Source: JBJXDT01 sp046153505
GTDB lineage: Bacteria; Pseudomonadota; Gammaproteobacteria; Burkholderiales; Methylophilaceae
Assembly (NCBI GenBank): GCA_046153505.1
Contig: JBJXDT010000024.1
Span: forward strand, 1 to 45,473
Direction of reading: 5' to 3'
Length of the DNA: 45,473 nucleotides
Below are positions 1-8,221 of the stretch, in pieces. The notes under the pieces were generated by a model. The model did not search any database. It was given only the letters and a program-made list of their open reading frames with translations, and had not been told where the DNA came from. Position numbers and translations under genes: made by a program. Position 1 is the stretch's first letter; the number at the start of each line of letters is the position of its first letter.

Positions 1-37
1 CCTTTGTTTAGTTTTGATACAGACTAAACAATAAACT

Positions 38-1987
38 TTAATCCTGACCGGTTTCCAAGAAGCTGCGAAGCCGCTCTGAACGTGTTGGATGACGAAGTTT
101 GCGTAAAGCTTTAGCCTCGATTTGGCGTATACGCTCACGCGTGACGTCGAACTGTTTGCCAACTTCCTCTAAGGTGTGGTCGGTGTTCATTTCAATACCA
201 AATCGCATACGCAACACTTTTGCCTCGCGCGGTGTCAGTGATTCCAACACCTCTGATGTGGCATCACGCAAACTGGCGTAAACAGCCGCTTCCATAGGCG
301 CCAGTGTAGCAGTGTCTTCAATAAAATCACCCAAGTGAGAATCTTCATCATCACCGATTGGCGTTTCCATGGAGATTGGCTCTTTGCTAATTTTTAAAAT
401 CTTGCGAATTTTATCTTCCGGCATCTCCATTTTTTCAGCAAGCAATGCTGGATCTGGCTCTAAGCCCGTTTCCTGCAAAATTTGACGACTGATACGATTC
501 ATTTTGTTAATCGTTTCAATCATGTGTACTGGTATACGAATGGTACGCGCTTGATCAGCAATCGAACGCGTAATCGCTTGTCGAATCCACCATGTCGCGT
601 AAGTTGAAAACTTGAAACCACGACGGTATTCAAATTTATCTACCGCTTTCATTAAACCAATGTTACCTTCTTGGATTAAGTCTAAGAATTGCAAACCACG
701 GTTGGTGTATTTTTTAGCAATTGAAATCACCAAACGCAAGTTCGCTTCAATCATCTCGCGCTTCGCACGTCGGGCACGCGCCTCGCCAGTCGTCATTTGC
801 TTGTTGATATCTTTCAGCTCTTTAATGGGGATACCCACTTTATTTTGCAACGCAATTAAGCGGTCTTGCTGATCGATAATTGAGTGTCTGTAGCGTTGGA
901 GCGTCTCTACATAAGGCTTGTCTTCGTTAAGCTCTTTGTCTAGCCAAGTTAAATTTATCTCGTTACCTGGGAAGCTTTTAATGAAGTTGGTGCGCGGCAT
1001 GCCAGATTTATCCACACAAAATTCCATCACTTTGCGTTCATGACTACGCACTTCTTCCACCATCAAGCGCACTTGGTCACACAAGGCCTCAACTTGTTTG
1101 GCAGAAAATCGAAAGGCCGTAAGCTCTTCTAACACCGCTTCGTGCAATTTTTTATACTCAGCGTCTTGCGAACCTTTTGCCTCGCGAATTTGATTCATCT
1201 CAGCATTTGCTTTGCGAATGACCGCGAACCGATTTAAAACTTCTTCTTTAAGTTTGGCAAGCGCTTCAGCCGATATCGCTGCTGCTTTTGCACCGTCATC
1301 GTCACCCTCATCTTCGTCATCGTCTATGTCTTCAGCTTCCGTCTCAGCAGCTTCAGCCACCAACGCCTCATCCAGGCCTATGTCACTATCAATTAAACCA
1401 TCAACCAAATCGTCTACACTAATTTCGTCTTTTTCGACTTTCTCCACAAGCGCCAACAGTTCAGCAATGGTCGTTGGGCAAGCTGCAATTGCTTGCACCA
1501 TATGCTTTAGGCCATCTTCAATACGGCGTGCAATTTCAATTTCACTCTCGCGTGTCAGCAAATCAACTGTGCCCATTTCACGCATATACATACGCACCGG
1601 GTCTGTCGTGCGGCCAAACTCAGAATCCACTGTTGCAAGCGCCGCCTCTGCCTCTTCTACCGCATCTTCATCCGTCACTGGAGGTGGCGTATCAGACATT
1701 AACAACACTTCGGCATCAGGCGCTTCTTCATACACCTGAATGCCCATGTCGTTAATCATGCCGATAATATTGTCAATGGTCTCCGTTTCTTGCACGTCAT
1801 CCGGCAAGTGGTCATTAATCTCAGCATAAGTTAAGTAGCCGCGCTCTTTACCCAGCACTATTAGTGATTTTAAGCGTGTGCGGCGCGCTTCTGCATCAAG
1901 CGCCATCACAACTGGGTCTTTTGCCGCCTCGGCAGCTAGCTTACTCTTCTCTTTTTCTAGGGTTTTTTCTGATTTTGGTCTAGCCAT
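38..1987 (-). CDS. rpoD: RNA polymerase primary sigma factor sigma-70
   Basis: Housekeeping sigma factor that directs RNA polymerase to -35/-10 promoters. The 649-residue length suits a proteobacterial RpoD. Region 1.1 lies near residues 35-90 and region 1.2 near 125-160. A long non-conserved region follows, with a strongly acidic run near 215-235. Region 2 spans about 412-489 and contains the aromatic melting motif YATWWIRQA. Region 4.2 is in the last 35 residues (VTRERIRQIEAKALRKLRHP). The ATG is preceded by GAGGAAA. It lies downstream of dnaG as in the classical macromolecular synthesis operon, but the 145-bp gap holds a perfect TATAAT, so it probably also has its own promoter. The identity is secure. 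Confidence 0.99.
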   Translation of the reverse strand: MARPKSEKTLEKEKSKLAAEAAKDPVVMALDAEARRTRLKSLIVLGKERGYLTYAEINDHLPDDVQETETIDNIIGMINDMGIQVYEEAPDAEVLLMSDTPPPVTDEDAVEEAEAALATVDSEFGRTTDPVRMYMREMGTVDLLTRESEIEIARRIEDGLKHMVQAIAACPTTIAELLALVEKVEKDEISVDDLVDGLIDSDIGLDEALVAEAAETEAEDIDDDEDEGDDDGAKAAAISAEALAKLKEEVLNRFAVIRKANAEMNQIREAKGSQDAEYKKLHEAVLEELTAFRFSAKQVEALCDQVRLMVEEVRSHERKVMEFCVDKSGMPRTNFIKSFPGNEINLTWLDKELNEDKPYVETLQRYRHSIIDQQDRLIALQNKVGIPIKELKDINKQMTTGEARARRAKREMIEANLRLVISIAKKYTNRGLQFLDLIQEGNIGLMKAVDKFEYRRGFKFSTYATWWIRQAITRSIADQARTIRIPVHMIETINKMNRISRQILQETGLEPDPALLAEKMEMPEDKIRKILKISKEPISMETPIGDDEDSHLGDFIEDTATLAPMEAAVYASLRDATSEVLESLTPREAKVLRMRFGIEMNTDHTLEEVGKQFDVTRERIRQIEAKALRKLRHPTRSERLRSFLETGQD

Positions 1988-2054
1988 GCGTTTCCTCTAA
2001 TCCTTCAATGTCTTGCAAAACAAAAAGAATTATTAACAATTTGGGTAACCTTCA

Positions 2055-2060
2055 ATTATA
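2055..2060 (-). promoter_or_regulatory. candidate -10 element of an rpoD promoter
   Basis: A perfect TATAAT reads on the minus strand in the dnaG-rpoD gap, about 68 bp upstream of the rpoD ATG. No good -35 hexamer sits at 16-18 bp; the best is a poor GACAAA. This is either a weak sigma-70 promoter helped by other elements or a chance match. Separate rpoD promoters inside or after dnaG are known in other proteobacteria. Confidence 0.4.
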
Positions 2061-2132
2061 CCGTATTTTTATGCTTTTTTGTCGCCTGTAAACTGAAGAA
2101 TTATGCAATTAAGTCTTTGTTTGTGCTGAAAC

Positions 2133-3869
2133 TTACGAAATTGGCTTAGTTGTCAGTTTTTTAAGCATTTCGCGTTCATCTGCACTTAATGCGGCAAATG
2201 GCTTCTCTTTAATCTCATTTAACAATTTAACGTCGCGATCTTGCTGCGATATTTTACTTAGTTGGGTACACGCACCTTCAAATGCAAGAGCTATGTCCAA
2301 ACCATCATCCAGCATATGCAGTTCACGTTGAAGTTCTTCCAGCAATTTAGCATCCACTTGCGGCGCAATGGCGTGCAAAAGTGCGGCAGGTTTAGATGTT
2401 GGTTGCGCAAGCGCCACTTGGACACTAGCTTGCAGCAACACATCCTCAGCCGAATGTCCTTGCACAAAATTCAAATGGGTAGATTTTGCCAAACTTGGTT
2501 GCATCAGTAGCAACAAAACAAACTGCTTTTTTATCGAAATCGGAGATCGAGACCGCCTTTGAGTTGCCTTCAAATGCGCATTTTTATTGGTTGGCAGCCG
2601 CATCATCACTTGCATTTCGGCTTCACTTACCCCTGCAAGCTCAGCAATGCGCTTTCGCAACATTAACGAAAAACGTGGCGCTTGAATTTGCCGCAAAATC
2701 GGCTCAGCATCATTCAAAAATTTTACTTTATCTTCTTGCGAATTCAGCGGGTTAGCTTCACTCAAATGCTGCACAATATATTGAGATAGCGGCATTGCAA
2801 CCTGCATTTCTGCCTCAAATTTTTCCTTACCAAATTCACGCACAAAACTATCAGGATCGTGCTCTTTAGGCAAAAACAAAAAGCGCAATTTCAAGCCATC
2901 CGTCAGTGCTGGAAGCGCATTCATAGCTGCACGCCATGCTGCAGTGCGACCAGCATTATCACCATCAAAGCTAAATACAATTTCATCCGTTTGGCGCATC
3001 AACTTGGTAATATGAAATGGCGTCGTTGCTGTGCCTAATGCGGCAACCGCATATTCAATGCCATACTGCGCTAGCGCGACGACATCCATATAACCTTCAA
3101 CCACCAGCGCGCGACCCGCGTCCCTTATAGCTCTGCGGGCAACAAACAAGCCATATAGTTCGTGTCCCTTTTGAAATAGTGGCGTTTCGGGCGAGTTGTA
3201 ATATTTTGGTGTATCTTCAGGATTAATAACGCGCCCACCAAAGCCTATCACTTCACCTTTTTGGTTGTGAATTGGAAACATAATACGGTCGCGAAAGCGG
3301 TCGTAGCGCTTGCCTTGCTCGTTCGTGACCACTAACCCTGCTGTGGTGAGTACCTCATTTTCATAATTTGGAAACACACTTTGCAAATTTTGCCAACCTG
3401 CTGGCGCGTAGCCAATTTGAAATTTGGCCGCAATTTGACCACTTAAACCACGCGTCTTTAAATAATCAATCGCGCGCGGTGATTTTTTGAGTTCGGCTTT
3501 GTAATAATTGGCGGCTTGCTGCAAACTTTCTTGCAAGCCCCCCACCACCTTCTGCGTTGGCCTATCTGGGTCGCGCGTCTCTTGCGGCACAATCATGCCG
3601 ACACTCTTGGCTAAGTCGTTAATCGCTTCCACAAAACTTAAACCAGCGTATTCCATCAAGAAGCCAATAGCAGTGCCATGTGCACCACAGCCAAAACAGT
3701 GGTAAAACTGCTTACTAGGGCTTACTGTAAAGCTGGGAGATTTTTCATTATGAAATGGGCAGCAAGCAGAATAGTTTGCTCCCGCCTTTTTCAGCGGCAC
3801 ACTTTTATCCACCACATCGACAATATCGACGCGGTTCAAAAGCTCGTGAATAAACTGCTCTGGAATCAT
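2133..3869 (-). CDS. dnaG: DNA primase
   Basis: Synthesises RNA primers for replication and works with the DnaB helicase. The N-terminal CHC2 zinc finger has ligands near C37, H40, C58 and C61. The catalytic core and TOPRIM domain follow at about residues 255-340, with EGYMDV (the acidic Glu) and FSFDGDNAG (the metal-binding Asp pair). The C-terminal third is more diverged, as expected for the DnaB-interaction domain. The 578-residue length is normal. It lies between yqeY and rpoD on the same strand, but an intrinsic terminator separates it from yqeY. Its expression therefore depends on read-through or on a promoter not evident in the short upstream gap. Confidence 0.98.
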   Translation of the reverse strand: MIPEQFIHELLNRVDIVDVVDKSVPLKKAGANYSACCPFHNEKSPSFTVSPSKQFYHCFGCGAHGTAIGFLMEYAGLSFVEAINDLAKSVGMIVPQETRDPDRPTQKVVGGLQESLQQAANYYKAELKKSPRAIDYLKTRGLSGQIAAKFQIGYAPAGWQNLQSVFPNYENEVLTTAGLVVTNEQGKRYDRFRDRIMFPIHNQKGEVIGFGGRVINPEDTPKYYNSPETPLFQKGHELYGLFVARRAIRDAGRALVVEGYMDVVALAQYGIEYAVAALGTATTPFHITKLMRQTDEIVFSFDGDNAGRTAAWRAAMNALPALTDGLKLRFLFLPKEHDPDSFVREFGKEKFEAEMQVAMPLSQYIVQHLSEANPLNSQEDKVKFLNDAEPILRQIQAPRFSLMLRKRIAELAGVSEAEMQVMMRLPTNKNAHLKATQRRSRSPISIKKQFVLLLLMQPSLAKSTHLNFVQGHSAEDVLLQASVQVALAQPTSKPAALLHAIAPQVDAKLLEELQRELHMLDDGLDIALAFEGACTQLSKISQQDRDVKLLNEIKEKPFAALSADEREMLKKLTTKPIS

Positions 3870-3903
3870 AAACGTGAGTATAAATCGCCAAAGAACAAAG
3901 CGG

Positions 3904-3928
3904 AAAAAAAAGGCGCTGATGCGCCTTT
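3904..3928 (-). terminator. intrinsic terminator after yqeY, upstream of dnaG
   Basis: Perfect 8-bp inverted repeat AAAGGCGC / GCGCCTTT (3909-3916 and 3921-3928) with a TGAT loop. On the minus strand it is followed by an uninterrupted run of eight T. It lies directly after the yqeY stop codon and before the dnaG start. Confidence 0.88.
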
Positions 3929-3945
3929 AAATTGCTTTGAATTTT

Positions 3946-4389
3946 TTAACTTAAGCGTGATTTAATCAACCCAGAAATTTTGCCCATATCGGCTTTACCT
4001 GCAACCAGTGGCTTAATCGCCGCCATGACTTTGCCCATATCTTGCATGCCCACGGCGCCGGTATCTGCAACCACCTTGTCTAAAATCACTTTAATTTCAT
4101 CTTCAGAAAGTTGTTGCGGCAAGTAAGTTTGCAATACTGCAACTTCTGCTTTCTCAACATCAGCCAAATCGGCTCTCTTGGCGGATTCATATGCAGCGAT
4201 AGAATCGCGACGCTGCTTGAGCATTTTTTCAATTACGCTAATAATATCTGCATCTGTCAATTCAATCCGCTCATCTACTTCACGCTGTTTCATTGCTGCA
4301 AGTAATAAACGAATTGTGCCGAGGCGCGCAGTTTCTTTGGCGCGCATGGCATTTTTCATGTCTTCTGTGATTTGTGCTTTTAAGTTCAT
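3946..4389 (-). CDS. yqeY: GatB/YqeY domain protein
   Basis: A 147-residue protein of the YqeY family, related to the C-terminal helical tail of the amidotransferase subunit GatB. It is wholly helical in appearance, beginning MNLKAQITEDMKNAMRAKE and containing the family pattern EVDERIELTDADII. Family members are thought to bind tRNA or act in amidotransferase-like reactions, but the function is not settled. It sits between rpsU and dnaG, a common place in betaproteobacteria, and is bracketed by terminators on both sides, so it may be a separate small transcription unit fed by read-through from rpsU. Confidence 0.93.
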   Translation of the reverse strand: MNLKAQITEDMKNAMRAKETARLGTIRLLLAAMKQREVDERIELTDADIISVIEKMLKQRRDSIAAYESAKRADLADVEKAEVAVLQTYLPQQLSEDEIKVILDKVVADTGAVGMQDMGKVMAAIKPLVAGKADMGKISGLIKSRLS

Positions 4390-4434
4390 TTTGCTATCTC
4401 AATATAAAATTCGGTGCGTATAAATTTTAAGCCT

Positions 4435-4472
4435 AAAAACACCAAAGCCGCGCCTAGTATCACTAGCGCGGC
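4435..4472 (-). terminator. intrinsic terminator after rpsU
   Basis: Strong GC-rich inverted repeat 4447-4458 / 4462-4472 (GCCGCGC arms continued by CTAGT/ACTAG with one bulged C). On the minus strand it is followed by an interrupted T tract (TTTGGTGTTTTT). It lies just downstream of the rpsU stop, where a partial terminator is also known in the E. coli rpsU-dnaG-rpoD operon. Confidence 0.7.
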
Positions 4473-4493
4473 CACGTGACTTACCAATAAAGC

Positions 4494-4706
4494 TTAGTAA
4501 AGTTTTGCTGGAAGCGTTTGGTTACGTAAGCGACGATATTGGCGCTTAACAGCAGCAGCAGCCTTACGTTTACGTTCCCATGTTGGTTTTTCATAAAACT
4601 CGCGCGCGCGCAAGTCGTTAATCAAACCAGTTTTTTCAATTAGGCGTTTAAAACGGCGCAGGGCAACGTCAAACGGTTCATTCTCTTTTACGCGTACACT
4701 AGACAT
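4494..4706 (-). CDS. rpsU: 30S ribosomal protein bS21
   Basis: A 70-residue, very basic protein of typical S21 length. It carries the N-terminal pattern VRVKENEPFDVALRRFKR and a C-terminal Arg/Lys-rich helix. S21 binds near the 3' end of 16S rRNA and helps translation initiation. It is the first gene of the rpsU-yqeY-dnaG-rpoD cluster, with a good promoter 60-90 bp upstream and AAGGA before the ATG. Confidence 0.98.
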   Translation of the reverse strand: MSSVRVKENEPFDVALRRFKRLIEKTGLINDLRAREFYEKPTWERKRKAAAAVKRQYRRLRNQTLPAKLY

Positions 4707-4742
4707 TAATTCACAATCCTTTTAAATTTGGCGATGCCGCAA

Positions 4743-4771
4743 TTGATGTGACATCGAAAACCGCGTATTCT
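4743..4771 (+). promoter_or_regulatory. candidate tsaD promoter
   Basis: On the plus strand, -35 TTGATG (4743-4748) and -10 TATTCT (4766-4771) have a 17-bp spacer, placing the start about 37 nt before the tsaD ATG. The -10 matches the consensus at 4 of 6 positions and overlaps the rpsU -10 face to face. Confidence 0.45.
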
Positions 4772-4795
4772 AGCGCGTTAGTTTGATTTAGGCAA
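4767..4795 (-). promoter_or_regulatory. rpsU promoter
   Basis: On the minus strand, -35 TTGCCT (4790-4795) and -10 TAGAAT (4767-4772) are separated by exactly 17 bp, upstream of rpsU. Both hexamers match the sigma-70 consensus well. Its -10 overlaps a -10-like element for the divergent tsaD gene. Confidence 0.75.
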
Positions 4796-4814
4796 CCAAA
4801 ATAATGAGTACGCA

Positions 4815-5852
4815 ATGCTAGTTTTAGGAATAGAGTCATCATGCGATGAAACTGGGGTCGCGCTTTATGATACAGAGCATGGGTTATTGACGCACGCGTT
4901 GCACTCGCAGGTGGAAATGCACGCTGAATTTGGCGGCGTTGTTCCAGAACTCGCCTCACGCGACCATATTCAACGCGTGTTGCCACTGACGCAAAAAATA
5001 CTTAATGAAGCCAACAAAACTTTAGCCAACATTGATGGCATCGCCTACACACAAGGCCCAGGCCTAGCTGGTGCGTTGCTGGTTGGTACCAGCGTCGCAC
5101 AATCACTAGCATTTTCTTTAGGTGTTCCTAGCATTGGCGTGCACCATTTAGAGGGTCATTTACTGGCGCCACTGCTAGAAGAAAGCCCTCCCGCTTTTCC
5201 ATTTGTTGCGCTGTTGGTTTCTGGTGGTCATAGCCAACTCATGCGTGTGGATGGGATTGGGCAATACAGCTTACTTGGCGATACGCTTGATGATGCTGCG
5301 GGCGAAGCATTTGACAAAACCGCAAAACTTCTGGGATTGGGCTACCCAGGAGGTCCAGCATTGGCGGGCCTTGCAGGTCAATCCGATTCAAATCGTGGCA
5401 AAGAAAGTAACTTTAAGCTACCACGCCCCATGTTGCATAGCGGCGATTTAAACTTTAGCTTTAGTGGCTTAAAAACTGCCGTATTGACTTTGGTGAACAA
5501 TAATCAGCCACTTGATGCGCAAACTCAAGCCGATATTGCATGGGAGTTTCAAGAGGCCGTTACTGAAATCCTCACCACCAAATGCATGTCCGCACTGCGT
5601 GAAACGGGATTAGATAACTTGATTGTTTCTGGCGGAGTTGGTGCAAACACAAGGCTACGTGAACTTTTGAATGCAGCTACCAAAAAAAAGTTATGTATAG
5701 TGAGCTACCCGCGTTTAGAGTTTTGCACTGATAACGGCGCGATGATTGCCTTTGCAGGGGCGATGCGATTAAAGGCGATGCGTAACGAAAGCAAAAATTA
5801 CAGCATCAACGTTCGCCCACGTTGGGATTTAGCCGAGTTAATGACACCTTAA
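4815..5852 (+). CDS. tsaD: tRNA N6-adenosine threonylcarbamoyltransferase
   Basis: Transfers threonylcarbamoyl to A37 of ANN-decoding tRNAs, acting with TsaB, TsaC and TsaE. The 345-residue protein has the ASKHA-fold start GIESSCDETGVA, the metal-binding HLEGH (H111 and H115) and a late Asp in CTDNGAMIA that completes the iron site. It is divergent from rpsU, a widely conserved pairing. No clear Shine-Dalgarno sequence precedes the ATG. Its stop codon overlaps the convergent plsY stop by 4 bp. Confidence 0.98.
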   Translation: MLVLGIESSCDETGVALYDTEHGLLTHALHSQVEMHAEFGGVVPELASRDHIQRVLPLTQKILNEANKTLANIDGIAYTQGPGLAGALLVGTSVAQSLAFSLGVPSIGVHHLEGHLLAPLLEESPPAFPFVALLVSGGHSQLMRVDGIGQYSLLGDTLDDAAGEAFDKTAKLLGLGYPGGPALAGLAGQSDSNRGKESNFKLPRPMLHSGDLNFSFSGLKTAVLTLVNNNQPLDAQTQADIAWEFQEAVTEILTTKCMSALRETGLDNLIVSGGVGANTRLRELLNAATKKKLCIVSYPRLEFCTDNGAMIAFAGAMRLKAMRNESKNYSINVRPRWDLAELMTP

Positions 5853-6475
5853 GCTTTTTTCTTGCCGAAGCCCGACTCTGTCCCGTTAAGCAGTTTTTGA
5901 ATATTGACTCTGTGTCGCCAAATCAGCAACACACAACACACCAACACCATTAGCAAATAATCTTTGTAAGGCCGCAAAAAGAAATACGCCAACACAGGTG
6001 ACAATACTGCTGCAGCAATACTGGCGAGTGAGGCAAAGCGCGAGACAGCAAATACAAAAATCCAAACACCAAGTGTAGCCAAACCCACCATAGGTGAAAT
6101 GGCAAAAATTACACCGGCCGCGGTCGCCACACCCTTGCCACCTTTAAACTTAAAGAAAATCGGGTACAAATGCCCTAAAAACACTGCAATACCCACGGCG
6201 CTTACCACCCACATTAGCATATCAGCCTGCAAAGCCGCCCACACGGGTAGCCAGCCTTTTAGCGCGTCGCCAAGCAACGTTAAAATAGCTGCAGATTTTT
6301 TGCCACTTCGCAACACATTGGTTGCGCCAGGGTTACCACTACCGACGGTACGTGGGTCTGGCAAGCCAAATGCCTTACTTACCAAAATGCCAAACGAGAT
6401 TGAACCCAGCAAATATGCACCAACAATCCAAAGTACAGGGATTAAAGTAACGGGAACAAAACCTAACTCATTCAT
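5849..6475 (-). CDS. plsY: glycerol-3-phosphate acyltransferase PlsY
   Basis: Inner-membrane enzyme that acylates glycerol-3-phosphate with acyl-phosphate, the first step of phospholipid synthesis. The 208 residues form several hydrophobic segments. The family motifs are present: GSGNPGATNVLR near residues 45-56, KGGKGVATAAG in the middle, and a late WRHRVNIQKLLNGTE. It is convergent with tsaD and divergent from folB, an arrangement frequent in proteobacteria. Confidence 0.97.
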   Translation of the reverse strand: MNELGFVPVTLIPVLWIVGAYLLGSISFGILVSKAFGLPDPRTVGSGNPGATNVLRSGKKSAAILTLLGDALKGWLPVWAALQADMLMWVVSAVGIAVFLGHLYPIFFKFKGGKGVATAAGVIFAISPMVGLATLGVWIFVFAVSRFASLASIAAAVLSPVLAYFFLRPYKDYLLMVLVCCVLLIWRHRVNIQKLLNGTESGFGKKKA

Positions 6476-6522
6476 ATAAAGATGCTCTAAAATGACTTAA
6501 TACTATTTTATACGATAATTGT

Positions 6523-6876
6523 ATGGACACCATTTTTATCAGCGAACTTAAAGTACAAACCAAACTCGGCGTGCCGGAATGGGAACGCATGGTGCCGCAA
6601 ATGATTATTCTCGACATCGAGATTGGTTACGACCTCAGCAAAGCCTGCAAAAGCGATGCTATTGCCGATACCATTGATTACGGTGCTGTTGTTGGGCGCA
6701 TCCGTGAAACGCTTACCGAGCACAGCTTTCAACTAGTAGAAGCACTCGGCGAGCATGTGTGCCAATTGATTTTAAAAGAATTTAAAGCACTGAGCGTTAA
6801 GCTAAAAGTCGCTAAGCCCAATATATTACCGGGGCTGAAGGCGTTGGGAGTTACCGTTGAAAGGCATAAATCTTGA
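6523..6876 (+). CDS. folB: dihydroneopterin aldolase
   Basis: Cleaves 7,8-dihydroneopterin to 6-hydroxymethyl-dihydropterin and glycolaldehyde in folate synthesis. The 117 residues have normal FolB length. They carry the substrate-contacting Tyr in DTIDYGAV, the Glu in LVEALGEHV and a late Lys in KVAKPN. It is divergent from plsY with only 47 bp between. Folate carriers are central to C1 metabolism, but this is a general biosynthetic gene. Confidence 0.96.
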   Translation: MDTIFISELKVQTKLGVPEWERMVPQMIILDIEIGYDLSKACKSDAIADTIDYGAVVGRIRETLTEHSFQLVEALGEHVCQLILKEFKALSVKLKVAKPNILPGLKALGVTVERHKS

Positions 6877-7029
6877 CTAAAAGTCAACTATGCCAAAAGT
6901 CCGCCATACTGAAGCTAAGTAACTCCAAATTAGTTACTAAAATTTATCTGCCACTACTTCCCCGCAAGCTAATATCCATGAGCCTTTCAGAGCAATACGT
7001 TTGTCTAAAATATCGCGTATGATGTTTAT

Positions 7030-7605
7030 ATGAACAAATCAAAACATTATTTCGCGCTAGTATTTCTGGCGCTTGCGATAACCGCGTGTGACGGCAAAAA
7101 ACATGATGGCGGTAAAGACGCACCAAGCGACGACCTGAAAGTGGTGATTATCCGCCATGGAGAAAAACCAAAGGATGGCGATAATTTATCGTGCCAAGGG
7201 CAAAACCGTGCCTTGAAACTACCTGCGGTGTTAGTGCAAAAAATCGGCACACCAGATTATGTGTATGTGCCCGCTTTAGAGAATGATAAATCAACTGCGC
7301 ATAGCCGTATGTTTCAAACTGCCAGCCCACTTGCGATTAAATATAACCTCAGCATTAATAGCAAATATAGCGCAAAGGATGACGCGGCAATTGCAAAAAG
7401 CGTGTTTAAGAAAAATGGCACGGTGCTAATGGTGTGGGAGCATAGCGCGATTCCAGCACTGGCAAGCGCGTTGGCTGTTAGTGGAGCACCAACTTGGGAA
7501 GACGCTGATTTTGATAGTATTTGGATGATTAGCTACAAAGCTGGAAAAGCAAAACTGGCGCTGGATAATGAGGGCATTAAACCATCACCAGTTTGCAATT
7601 TTTAA
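7030..7605 (+). CDS. lipoprotein of the histidine phosphatase superfamily
   Basis: 191 residues. The N-terminus is a lipoprotein signal peptide with lipobox ALAITAC, so the mature protein should be anchored in the envelope. After a short polar linker comes VVIIRHGEKP, the RHG motif whose His is phosphorylated in this superfamily. A later WEHSAIP supplies the second catalytic His. The substrate is unknown. The middle pattern SCQGQNRALKLP is shared with uncharacterised bacterial histidine phosphatases. It appears to be monocistronic, with no good promoter recognised in the 153 bp upstream. Confidence 0.85.
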   Translation: MNKSKHYFALVFLALAITACDGKKHDGGKDAPSDDLKVVIIRHGEKPKDGDNLSCQGQNRALKLPAVLVQKIGTPDYVYVPALENDKSTAHSRMFQTASPLAIKYNLSINSKYSAKDDAAIAKSVFKKNGTVLMVWEHSAIPALASALAVSGAPTWEDADFDSIWMISYKAGKAKLALDNEGIKPSPVCNF

Positions 7606-7614
7606 GGCTGCAAT

Positions 7615-8136
7615 TTAGTGTTTTCCTGTCGCTTCGGCGATTTTATCCATCCAGGCAAATAAAACGCCGGAAATAATAAACGTCATGTGCAAGCCCACCA
7701 TCCACGCCATTTGCTCGTGGCTCATTAGGATCACGCCTTCGCCGCCCGCTTGATTCATAAAGGCTTTAAGCAAATCGATAGCTGAAATGGCAACAATGGA
7801 GCCGATGAGTTTAAGTTTTAAGCCAGAATAATCTACTTTGCCCATCCAAGTTGGGCGGTCTTTGTGATCTGCTACATCTATTTTAGAAACGAAATTCTCG
7901 TAGCCGCTAAAAATCACCATAATCAATAAGTTAGCCACTAAAGTAATATCTACCAAAGCCAAAACTGAAAGTAAAACCTCACGTTCTGGCGCCGAGATAA
8001 TGTGCATTGAGAGGTGTGCGAACTCCTGCACGAACTTGATAAACATAAACAATAGGCCACCAACCAAACCCAAATACATGGGGGCTAGTATCCAACGACT
8101 GCGAAAAACGATGTTTTCGATTAAATTTTCTATCAT
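7615..8136 (-). CDS. UPF0114 (YqhA-like) inner membrane protein
   Basis: 173 residues with about four hydrophobic segments and the UPF0114 family patterns FRSRWILAPMYLGL at the start and KLIGSIVAISAIDLLKAF in the third segment. The function is unknown. It is convergent with the preceding lipoprotein gene, 9 bp apart. A TATAAT reads on the minus strand at 8173-8178 upstream, but its best -35 (TTAAAA) is only 15 bp away. Confidence 0.88.
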   Translation of the reverse strand: MIENLIENIVFRSRWILAPMYLGLVGGLLFMFIKFVQEFAHLSMHIISAPEREVLLSVLALVDITLVANLLIMVIFSGYENFVSKIDVADHKDRPTWMGKVDYSGLKLKLIGSIVAISAIDLLKAFMNQAGGEGVILMSHEQMAWMVGLHMTFIISGVLFAWMDKIAEATGKH

Positions 8137-8221
8137 GGGGTTCCTATCAAAAGACTTTAAAATTGACTAGATATTATACTGGAATACGGCGAATTTTAAG
8201 TTTTCTGATAACGATAAAAAA

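Noticed and set aside
4..31. 9-bp inverted repeat after rpoD as a terminator
   Set aside because: The stem is AT-rich (TTGTTTAGT/ACTAAACAA), the loop is 10 nt and there is no T run on the minus strand; the window ends before context can be judged.
6918..6938. 7-bp inverted repeat AGTAACT/AGTTACT downstream of folB as a terminator
   Set aside because: The stem is short and AT-rich, and the following bases are not a T tract.
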